Shown piece by piece: positions 10,314 through 18,887 of a stretch of 64,000 nucleotides of DNA (within the stretch, counting starts at the first letter, position 1; each line of letters starts with the position of its first letter). Location of the stretch: contig CAJNDS010002328.1 in NCBI GenBank assembly GCA_905221605.1, positions 425,532 through 489,531 on the forward strand. Reading direction: 5' to 3'. The notes under the pieces are model-generated. The model was not told the DNA's origin. It searched no databases and worked only from the letters and a program-made list of their open reading frames with translations. The position numbers were made by a program, and so were the translations under genes. This stretch comes from Symbiodinium natans (taxonomy: Eukaryota > Sar > Dinophyceae > Suessiales > Symbiodiniaceae).

Positions 10314-13140
10314 GATTCGGAAAAGGGGTTAAAAGGCGGGCTCGGTTTGAGCAGGATTGTCCGGGAAGTGTCTTTGTAGTAGGGGGGGGCACGCTTAATA
10401 CCAGGGGGAAGGGATTAGTTCAAAACCAGGATCGCCCTTTGCTGCTGGGTTATCAGGATAAAGACCGAAGTCCTGACAAAGTGGTTGCTGAAGCGGAGAA
10501 GGCCGAATCTTGGCAGGTACTCAGCTGTCTGCGTACGAAAGATTGGCCGGTCGCAAGCCGTTTGAGCCAACATGCATACAAACCATGAGTGATCCGTGAA
10601 CCGAAGCATTTGCTTACGGATCTGAGGAGGCCAGCAAGGCTAAGGCGTGAAGGCGAGAGCCTTGTGTTCTGGATATCGGCTCCCTTGCGACTCTGTTTGC
10701 TTCGTTTTCTCTCAAGCTTGTGAGGAGGCGGTGCTCTCTTCGTGTGACCGAAAAAGAGCGGGCCGACGCTGGAGAAAAGAAAGAACGCCCCACTGTGGAA
10801 GTTGTTCGTATCTTGAGTATCTGTCAGCGTAGTCTCGTCATGATCCGTTTTGTCCCAACATGGAGCGTGCGGCAGCCCTCTAAGCCCAACCCAAGTACTG
10901 CTGGGGAGTGTGGGAGTCCGAGGAAGAGCTTGGAGACAGGTGCTTCGGATAACCAATTGTCCGTTTTGCGGCTGACGCTTTCAAAGAGCTCGTGCTTGAC
11001 CGTCTTGACCGTCTTGGAACCCCCCTGTTCTCTGCAGAGATGCCCCAAAAAAAGTTCAGGAGGTGAAACTTAGGATATTTGCAGCTCCAAGCATGTTTAT
11101 CATGAATCTGTGGAGGTGGAGGAAGAGTTCGGGGCTGACATCGTAGAACCCGGCCCGAGTTGAGGTTTGGGAGTACATTAGTTGGAGTCGGCCGGAACCC
11201 CACAAAACCGAAGTCTGCCAAGCAGCATACAGGTGAAGATAGCGATCTTTCCCAGCAGCTGGGCTGTCGCTGAGCTGTCCTGAAGTGCAATTCTACAGAG
11301 AACATCTACTGTATGAAATCTGTTTTTGACATGGTTGGCCGCGTATCCCCCATGCATGGACTGCAGTGCTCTGCTCTTGCAGCCGCAGCACTCGGCTCAA
11401 CAGAGCTGGGGGACTTCAGGAAACGATGTGACTCTCGGCACGATGATGCTGAGAGCTCAGCGTCACATAAACTACCTTCTGGGATTCGAACAGTCAAGTT
11501 CGGTCGGATCCGGTCTTTGCTGCCGCCGCTCCCGTGGGTGGAGGTATTGGTCGGATAGGCATGGGCAGCTGTTGCAAGGTGCTGGCTTGCAATGTGTGTT
11601 TTTGACCGAACTTCTTTAACCCTGCGAGGCGGTTGTGTCTTGTCGATTTTTGTCGCTGGGCAAAGCTTGGCAGATGACGTGCTTGCAATGCTGTTCATGA
11701 GCACGGCCATCGTCTTCTTCGTGGTGCACCACCTGCTTCCAGCGGAGGCTGCAAGAATACGACCTGCAGCGCCAAAGAACAAGCGAGTGAAGCGTGAACA
11801 GTCCTGTCGAGGAGCCCCTGCTGCAAACGGATGCCATGCTAGCAGAGGTGGAGCGCTTGAAGAAGTCACAAGGCAGAGCCAGGAGACGGGAGCCTTGCCA
11901 CGCGTTGCACGTTAACGGCTGTTGAGGGCCTTCGAGGGCATCCTCGCTTGCAAAAAAACTCATTGTCGTCACGTCCAGTGGCGTAGGTTGTGGAGCCTCG
12001 CTCTCCGGTTCCTTGCCCTCTGGCATCCTCTGGCAGGGCATGCCTGGTGCAACATTGTCGGTTCTGCGGCCAGCTGTTTCGTGTCGTTGCGCTTCGGTGA
12101 CGTTCGACGTTTGCGGTTTTCTGGAACCTGTTTCGACTCAGCTCTCTCGTGGCTGATTAGCATGTGATTGTGTTTCTGTGATTTCTCCATGCGGCACCGC
12201 TTCGTGCTCCGATTTGCAGCAGCTCTTCTCTCGGTTGCCAAGAGGCTGCGCGAGGGTCGCACCAACCACGCCCGCAGTTGCGGCCCGCGTTGCCACTGCA
12301 GCTCAGTCAACACCTTGGCCACAAGGCCCGCAGGCAAGACAAGCGCATGTCAGCACCATCGGCCATGCGGATCGTAGGTCCGGCGCTTCGGACACGCGTG
12401 GCCAGAGAGAGCATGGCCATGACCGGTCTTTGGCGCGCCAACCACCGGGCGAACATCGAGAAAACACAATCGAACCTGTACATTCAGGAGCGCTGTATCG
12501 CGGCGGGATGAACCCCAAAGGAGTTTTATGCAGCCATTCGTCTTGTGGTGCGGTTCACGGCGCTCTGCAAGCCTGATGGGGGCGCGTGTGGCACGACGCA
12601 TTTCGGGGCCAGTATTGGTTGACGTTGTTGCCTTTGTGCGCGTTGCGAAAGGGTGGTTTTCAACGCGTATGACAAAACCATACAGCACCTGGTGCGTGGC
12701 ATTCCGCTCGACTTGATCGAGGTCTACTGACAGCCGTGCTGATTTACTCGCCCCTCCATTGTCAGCATGCCCTGACAGCGCTGAGTGCATCTGTGAGTGC
12801 ATCTGTGTGCCGTGGTTATGGCCCTGGGACTGCCTGACCGCCGACCGGCGCAAGGCCCCGACCTCCGCACAACGCCAAGCCAGCGAGGTTAAAGCGCGAG
12901 GAGGAATCGATGGCACGGCCCCAGCAGGATTCATGATTCCGTAAATGGCTGCGTGTCGCCATCTGGTATACCCGCCTCCTGCTTAGAGAGGACGCAGGAG
13001 AGCTGGAGACCTTGCCTGCCACAGGCCGCATCATATCGTCCGGTTCTTGCATGGGCAAGCAACAGGAAAGGATCTTATGGAAGACCAGATCGCAGTCTTG
13101 TGCAGGCATCCATCATCTCCGGTAGCCCAACCGCAAGTAT
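10314..13140. other. Unassigned DNA, one coiled-coil-like stretch
   Basis: No gene is supported overall. A + strand stretch near 11810-11910 reads LLQTDAMLAEVERLKK followed by basic residues, which is helix-like and could be an exon. Flanking splice sites cannot be chosen with confidence. The rest has open frames on both strands without motifs. Confidence 0.35.
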
Positions 13141-13146
13141 CTAGCA

Positions 13147-13987
13147 TTGTGGTCCCAGTGCAGAGCGCTCCGAGTCCAGTCGCCAAGAAGGCCAGATACG
13201 AGAGGGCGCAAGGCGGTGGAAGCAAGTGGGTGGCGAAGCAAGGCGCCGCAGCAAAACCTCCAACGAAGGCGGGCCAGCGTTGTGCGCGTGCTGCACGGCG
13301 CACTGGCGTTCGAGGCGCAAAAGAGCGGGCAGGCACGACCGCGCCTTCCCAGCGGCAGATGCTGCTTTCGCGGCGTCGCTGCAGGCGCTGCCAGACGCTC
13401 CCCTCCCCCTAGCCGCGGCGCTGTCATTGGCGATGGCCCCCGACGGCTACGTGTCCGCAGCCGCCCAGGCGACAATGCCGGAAGCCGACACACGCGCGGC
13501 GGGGCGGCGGCGGCTGAGACGTTGGCGCCCAGCCCCGCTGGCTTGCCGCCAGCCTCGCCGGCGCCGACCCCGCACGCCCCGGTCGCCCCGGGTTGCTGCT
13601 GCCACCAAAGCTCGCCAGAGCGACCGTGACAGCGCGCCGCTGCACGAGGGTCTTTCGCTTCGCTGGTGGGCCATGGCGGACCAGGTCGGCTGCTGGGAGA
13701 GCAGGTGGTGTGTTGAGGGAGAGGTCCGACTCTCGTGGGGTGTTGGGGGGCGTGTCGTCCAGCACCGTCACAGCAGAAGCCGCGCCTCCTGCATTGCCAA
13801 GGCCGGCGGCTGCCGCGGGGGGCGCACTGCCACCTGGCACGACGTGGACAGAAGGGCTGCGGCGGGAGGCGGGAAAGGCATCACGCGAACGTACGGATGT
13901 GCAATTGTAGGTCTGCGCTGGACCCTGCGCAGGCGCCGAGGCACACAACACGCTTTGTTGACGGCAACTGGCCGGAACTCTGGATAG
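13147..13987 (+). mobile_element. N-terminal fragment of a LINE-type retroelement
   Basis: A very GC-rich segment encodes an Arg/Ala/Pro-rich protein in the frame 13226-13987. Near 13262 it has a Cys/His cluster (CACCTAHW, then RHDRAF), followed by LAMAPDGYVSAAAQA. This resembles LATPDGYIHAGAQE in LINE copy A at about 15855-15905, so the two regions appear to be N-terminal parts of the same superfamily. No reverse transcriptase follows; the fragment stops before 14000. The Cys/His cluster may be a zinc finger, as is common at the N-terminus of endonuclease-bearing LINEs. Similarity between the two window segments is seen; family membership is inference. Confidence 0.55.
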
Positions 13988-14328
13988 GCAGATGGAGGAG
14001 TATTAGACAACCCAGCAGGACGACTGAGCGCCAATTCCGCACTCGCGGCCATGCAGGGTTTAGGGACAACATCATCCGCCTGCAGAGGCACGGCAATTTT
14101 GAAGGTGATGGGTTTGCGATCGCTTGCCACAATCGGGTGACACGAGTCATGTTGACAACCGCAATTCCCATCATGCACGACAATGTGAACAACATCAAGC
14201 GGACGTGAAACAAAACAATGTCAATGCACGAGCCGGGTCTATGCATACCTATGCGTAGATACGCCAACATCATGTGGTTGCTGGCACCGGCACTTAGCTG
14301 CAGTGAGGGTGCTCAGAATTACAGTTGC

Positions 14329-14468
14329 GCCTTTGCCCATTCGGAGAAAGATACAGCTTTTTTCTTGGCAAATCAGCACTCGGACGTGCGCTGCGTGATG
14401 GCCAAGAGCCTTTGCCTGCCTGGAGAAAGGTACAGCTTCCCTCTTTACCTGTCAACATTCAGACGTGC
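14329..14468 (+). repeat. Diverged tandem duplication, 79-bp period
   Basis: Two copies of a ~61-bp block start at 14329 and 14408. Both begin GCCTTTGCC, carry AGAAAGRTACAGCTT and end in GACGTGC. They differ at roughly a third of positions between these anchors. No coding role is apparent. Confidence 0.7.
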
Positions 14469-14843
14469 ACGGTGATTTCCAATCTTTGTGCAGCTGCGAT
14501 GCACCGTGCAAGAATGTGTTTATGGACTATTTGCTGTTCGACGTGTGGCGAAAGAGGAAGTTTCACCCCGCATGTCATATCTTTCGCTTTGTTGGCTTTT
14601 TGCTTTTGTGTTGCGTTGGTCGTTGTTTTTCTCTTCGTTGCGTTTCACCTAACAAACAAGCACCATGCTTGTTTCGCTTACCGTTATGACATTTTTGCAA
14701 GCAATTCTTGTATCATCTGAGATTAATAGGGTTCGGGATACGATCCCAAAGTACAACTACAGTTTCATGTACGATTCAAAGTAGGGTTCTGGATACGGTT
14801 CCAGCTACAGCTACATCTTCGCATACGATCTGGTTCGGAGACC

Positions 14844-15183
14844 GTGCTGGAATCGTAACCGGAATCGTACTTGGAATCGTACTTGGAATTGTACCTGAAA
14901 TTGCACCTTCCCTTGCAGAAGTACGATTTCAAGTACGATTCCAAGTACGATTCGAAGTACGATTCCAGTACTATCGTACTTGGAATCGTACTTCGAAATG
15001 TACCTGAAATTGTACTTTCCCTTGCAAAAGTACGATTTCAGGTAGGATTCCAAGTACGATTCCAAGTACGAATCCAAGTACGATTGAACTTTGATTTTTT
15101 TTTTGAATCGTACTTGGAACCGTACTCGGAGTCGTACCTGAAATTTGTACTTTCCCTTGCAAAAGTACGATTTCAGGTACGAG
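14844..15183. repeat. Array of three long GTAC-centred hairpins
   Basis: Repeats of the 12-mer GGAATCGTACTT lie on the left of each unit and of its reverse complement AAGTACGATTCC on the right. They enclose a core that is itself an inverted repeat: TACCTGAAAT, then GTACTTT, then CCCTTGCA as loop, then AAGTAC and ATTTCAGGTA. Three cores are present, at about 14893-14936, 15001-15044 and 15136-15180. The first two units have both arms; the third lacks most of its right arm at the junction with unrelated DNA. Diverged GTAC motifs extend left to about 14730. Translations in all frames are repetitive (YDSKYDSK, IVLGIVLG) and are by-products. Confidence 0.9.
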
Positions 15184-15589
15184 CGGGCGTGTTTGTCACC
15201 CCACAAGTCAGAAGTTACCCCAGCCCCCTAGCACAGAAGTTACCCCTCGTGTGCAGAAGTTGGCCCAGAGGTCGTTCCCTGAGGGCACGGCGGTGTTGAA
15301 GAGCCACGTTTTCAAAACCATTTCGGACTTCACACGACCATACCCTCGAGATTGCGGCTGCCAAGGGCCCTCAACACAAGCCAAAATCATCTTCAACGGC
15401 TGGCCGCCCCGCGGGGCACAAGCTCTTCTTCTTCAAGAACGCAGCTAGATTTCAGGGAGCCTTTACACCACCACGCCCTTCAGATAGCATGTTCCAAGCC
15501 AGATGTCCCGGGCGCCAAACAGTGCGACGGAGACTATGGGTTAAAAGGCTGACCAACAATCCAGAAAGCTCCGGCAACAAATCGGCAAG

Positions 15590-17634
15590 TTGGCCGACCG
15601 ACGCCAGCCCACTAAGGCCCATGCGCGGGTCGTGGTGCGACGTCGGCCCGCCTGCAGGGGACCCGTGCTCAGTCACCAACTCTGGTTGTTCGTTCCGCTC
15701 CGCCGTGGTGGGACGAGGCATGCCACACGCTTCGTCACTCGGCTGCGGTCCTGGCCGCCCTGGCTGCCCGGCAGCACGTTCCGCCTCCCCGAACCATCGT
15801 CGCCGCCGCCCGGGCCTTGCTTTTCGGAGCTGCGCTGCACTTTGAGTTGGGTCGTTCGTCAACTCGCCACGCCCGACGGCTACATCCATGCAGGGGCGCA
15901 GGAGGTGTGTTTGCAGTTATACGGGGGGCTCAACTTTGCGTCGAACCTCGACCACTATTCGGATGCGCTTCGCCAAGCCAATGCAGCACCGGTCCCTCCG
16001 GTGCCCGCCAACACGCGTCCTGCCGTCGACGACCCCGGTGCGCGGCCGTCTGATGGTGACGACGGCCTCAACTCGCAGGACGACGAGGTCGCTGCCGCTG
16101 TTTCGGAGCGCGCCCCAGGCGCTGCCCAACAACGGCTAGGGCGAGGTGGAGGGCGTCGTGCAGCCGGACGCGGAACCAGGATCCAAGAGCCTCCGGCGCC
16201 GGTCGCCGCCCCGTCCGCTGCTGATGCTGCGGTTGCCGCCGCTGCTCCGACGCAAGCTGAGCAGCGGGTGAGCGCCTCCTCCGCGGGCGTGCGCCTCGGC
16301 CTTGAGCAGCTCAACGACATCGATCTCGCATCTGAGCTGCACCGGCGCGCACCCACGTTCCAAAGCGCTCCAACCCAGCTCCGAAGCGTTCTCCGCTTCG
16401 CGCTGCGGATAGGGTTGGAGCAAGCCGTTTCCGGTGCTGGGCCGGATGCCGCTGCACGCGGCTGGAAGCTCTTTTTGCTCACGCCCCGCATGCTCCCGCA
16501 CCGCGAGCCCGGCCAGTCACGCATCGAGGCTGCCGAGCTCGAGCGCCGCGCTGATGCTTTCCGCCGCGGCGAGTGGCCCTCCTTCTCCGTGCAGCCTGCC
16601 CCTCCACTCCCGCGCGGCATGCCCCACGCTCGCCCGCAGAGGGTGACTCCGACCGTCGCGGCGCGGGCTGCAGCGCTCGTCCACCTCGGCGAGCTCTCCG
16701 CAGCGAGTCGGGCTCTCACGGCCGAGCCGCTCGCCGACGGCAACGAGGCCACGCTCGCCGAACTGCGGGATCCCAGCCGCCGACCCCAAACGCCAGTGGT
16801 GCCTCTCAGCCCGGCGGTGCTCAACCATTCGCGGAGCCATGTCCCATGTCAGAAACGTTGCTGCTGGCCAATCTGCGTTCAGCTCGGCTCGGCTCGGAGG
16901 CGGGCCCTTCCGGCATGACGAATGGGCACCTTCGTTTGATGTTGGACGACCCCGGTGACTTCAGCCTGCTCCACCAAGCAGCATTCCGGTTCGCCAACGC
17001 TGACGTGCCGGCGCCTATCCTGGAAGCCGCGCGTCTTGGACGCATCGTCGCGCTCCACGTGTCCGCGCCCTGGTGGTTGGCCCCCGCACTTTTCGCCCTA
17101 GGCCAGCACAACGCCCTCGCCAGAGCCGCAGGCGGTTTGCACCCGTCCGACAACCTTCTGGCCTTTTTGGACGACCTTTACGTCGTCACTGTGGCTACGC
17201 GCGCGCGGCCCGCACTGGTAAAACACGGGCGCTCGGGGCGGCAGAGGCGGGCCCTCCACCAGGCCTAGAACAGCTAGGCGTGGACGTGTGGCGGGGAAAC
17301 CGGCCCACGCATGAGCGTGGCATGGTCGTGTTGGGTTCTCCCGTCGGCCATCCCGACTTCGTGCAAGCGTGGGCTGTCGCGAGAATGGCCGAGGAACGGG
17401 AGTTCCTGCAACACTTGCCCCAGCTCCCCGATTTACAGTGTGCCTGGCTGCTGCTCGCCTTATGCGCCTCCCCGCGTGCGAACCACGCCTTGCGCACAAT
17501 CCACCCGCTGGATGTGGCCGCCTACGCCGCAGCGCACGACGAAGCCGTGTGGGGCACTCTCCGAGAATGCCTGGGAGGTGATGGGGGTGAGGACGCGGAC
17601 GAGCAGTTCGCGCGCGACTTGGCCTGCCTACCAG
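15590..17634 (+). pseudogene. LINE copy A, 5' part: N-terminus to RT thumb, degenerate
   Basis: This is the left portion of a long non-LTR retrotransposon that has lost its coding continuity. Frame 15590-16830 gives an N-terminal region with ELHRRAPTFQSAPTQLRSV and FLLTPRMLPH. The frame then shifts to about 16825-17220 with GPSGMTNGHLRLML, EAARLGRIVAL and, after an internal deletion, APALFALGQHN and FLDDLYVV, the FxDD catalytic box of reverse transcriptase. A further shift leads to the thumb (GMVVLGSPVGHPDF, ASPRANHALRT). The fingers and palm between LGRIVAL and PALFALG, including motif A, are missing, so the copy cannot encode an active RT. It is interrupted at 17634 by an inverted-repeat element. 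Family assignment rests on motif order and on resemblance to RT-plus-restriction-like-endonuclease LINEs that are abundant in dinoflagellates. Confidence 0.75.
17629..17634. repeat. Target-site duplication TACCAG, left
   Basis: TACCAG at 17629-17634 is repeated at 18341-18346. Removing the 706-bp insert plus one copy restores a continuous LINE frame (ACLPASLGGLGL). Confidence 0.8.
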
Positions 17635-18340
17635 TGGTAGGTTTAAGTCGACCCTGCCGGGGTGAAGTCGTGCCAAGCCCATGTGCCGCAGTGTTTGGGC
17701 TTACTTTCCCATATCCCCAACATATCTTATATTACATCAGACCCAGAGTTTTGCGGTCTTGTAGTACTGTGCACATGGTTTTGGAACATTTCCGGATCGT
17801 TGTAACCCCGAAGCTTCCGATGCATGAAACCATTGCAAGCATTCCCCGCAAGGCGGAAGTTGTCCCAATCCCAGTGTGCCCCTCGGGGAACGGCCCAGGT
17901 ATTATTCTTTGTATCAAAAAGCCAGTGCCTTGCCTTACCTCGCGCGGGCCTCGCGCAAAGTCGCGCGACCCTCGCGCAGGTCGCGCGACCCTCGCGCAGG
18001 GCCACAAATATGCCCCTCCCCAAAACAATTGATTTTCCTTCACACTGCATGCGAAGTTGCCGTAAAACCACCCGAAAAACCATGTGCCCCTGCAGTTTCG
18101 CAATTCAAAACCGCTTACAAATGCTGTTTTCAGGCTTCTCAACCCACTGTGCACAGCTCCGGTGCCATTTCTGTAAAAAGGCGCGGAAGCTCTCAAAAGC
18201 CATGTGCCCCTGGGGTTTCGCTGTTGCTGGGCCGACTTTACACCGCCTGGGGTGACTTCCTTCCTCTGCCTTGTTTTGCTGTGTGCCGCAGGGGTTGGGC
18301 CGACTTTACACCGGGTGGGTCGAGATAAACCCGGCGCTTG
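17635..18340. mobile_element. 706-bp inverted-repeat (MITE-like) insertion
   Basis: The segment sits inside LINE copy A between two TACCAG repeats. Its ends are imperfect inverted repeats: the left end (about 17640-17682) carries GGTTTAAGTCGACCC and GGGGTGAAGTCG, and the reverse complement of the right end (about 18292-18335) carries GGGTTTATCTCGACCC and GGTGTAAAGTCGG. It encodes no transposase; open frames inside are short. A second copy of the right-end motif (GGGCCGACTTTACACCG) lies at about 18229. This is a non-autonomous DNA-transposon-like element. Dinoflagellates are known for intron-forming transposons (introners); the insert could belong to such a family, but exact removal would need a TG-AG boundary, which argues against splicing. 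Confidence 0.75.
17937..18003. repeat. Short GC-rich tandem repeat in the insert
   Basis: About three copies of a ~20-bp unit related to TCGCGCGACCCTCGCGCAGG run in tandem inside the 706-bp insert. It is rich in BssHII-like GCGCGC sites. Confidence 0.7.
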
Positions 18341-18346
18341 TACCAG
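18341..18346. repeat. Target-site duplication TACCAG, right
   Basis: This is the partner of the 17629-17634 repeat and marks the right boundary of the 706-bp insertion. Confidence 0.8.
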
Positions 18347-18623
18347 CGTCCCTCGGTGGCTTAGGCCTCGCGTCAGCAGCACGCGTGGCCCCCGCAGCGT
18401 ACTGGGCGGCGTGGGCGGATGCTCTCCCGGTGATGGCGGCCCGTCTTCCGGCTTTCGCGGCGGCCTGCGTCGCCGCGCTCCAACAAGGGGGCGCAGGCGC
18501 CGCGTGTTTGAGCCACGCTGCGAGCGCCCGCACGCTGCTGTTGACCGAGGGCTGGGACGCGTGCCCCAGCTGGACCGCAGTTGCCGGGGGCCTGCGGTCG
18601 GGCGCGGAGGGGCAGCTTCATGC
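18347..18623 (+). pseudogene. LINE copy A, middle part between two insertions
   Basis: This continues the LINE protein after the 706-bp insert: SLGGLGLASAARVAPAAYW, then ALPVMAARLPAFAA and LLLTEGWDACPSW, reaching EGQLHA at the copia insertion site. It corresponds to the connector between RT thumb and the C-terminal endonuclease region. The frame is open through this part and resumes at 27405 once one copy of the CATGC duplication is discounted. Confidence 0.75.
18619..18623. repeat. Copia target-site duplication CATGC, left
   Basis: CATGC directly precedes the 5' LTR and recurs at 27405-27409 after the 3' LTR. A 5-bp duplication is typical of Ty1/copia integrases. Confidence 0.85.
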
Positions 18624-18838
18624 TGTGAATTGTGAGCTGCGGTCTCCGCACTTCTTCGATGATCTGATATGTGCAACATCCGCTGCCCTCTTAAACTCAA
18701 GAGGGCCCCTTGAGTTTCATCCTTTCTTTGTGCAATGCTGTGAGGTAGCGAGCCGCTCTTCGCTGCAAAACAAGTCCGAACTTTGCCTCAGCAGTCGCTG
18801 CCAGGTGCCTCTGCAGCTTGAGAGTTCCTTGTCATTAG
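18624..18838 (+). repeat. 5' LTR, 215 bp
   Basis: It begins TGTGAATTGTGAG and ends TTGTCATTAG, and is base-for-base identical to 27189-27403. The canonical terminal CA is absent. Because 18839 is T and 27404 is A, the true end may be one base further with a single mismatch. The LTR contains CCCTCTT-AAACTC-AAGAGGG overlapping AAACTCAAG-AGGGCCC-CTTGAGTTT, two mutually exclusive hairpins (18686-18717). Confidence 0.95.
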
Positions 18839-18839
18839 T

Positions 18840-18851
18840 TGGCAGCGGGGC
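18840..18851 (+). promoter_or_regulatory. Candidate primer-binding site
   Basis: TGGCAGCGGGGC starts one or two bases after the LTR. It begins with the TGG expected opposite a tRNA CCA end and resembles, with a few substitutions, the complement of eukaryotic initiator-Met tRNA 3' ends (TGGTAGCAGAGG), the usual copia primer. The tRNA itself is not in this window, so the match is inferred. Confidence 0.55.
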
Positions 18852-18887
18852 TACTTGATCCAGGGCGACTTCGCTTCTTGCACCTTG

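Noticed and set aside
9940-10392. Long poly-glycine/tryptophan frames on the - strand
   Set aside because: They are translations of the C-rich tract; composition alone keeps the frames open.
14811-15299. Repetitive proteins such as YDSKYDSK or FQVRFQVR
   Set aside because: They arise from the GTAC hairpin array in every frame and are not genes.
15955-16824. 289-codon Ser/Arg/Ala-rich - strand frame
   Set aside because: Antisense of the GC-rich LINE N-terminus; GC bias suppresses stops.
17629-18346. The 706-bp insert as a conventional GT-AG intron
   Set aside because: Exact frame repair requires TG-AG boundaries; shifting to GT or to other AG sites breaks the LINE frame, and the host is a dead retroelement.
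17732-18700. 322-codon - strand frame over the 706-bp insert and LINE
   Set aside because: It overlaps the insertion boundary and a real + strand LINE frame; composition is that of an antisense shadow.
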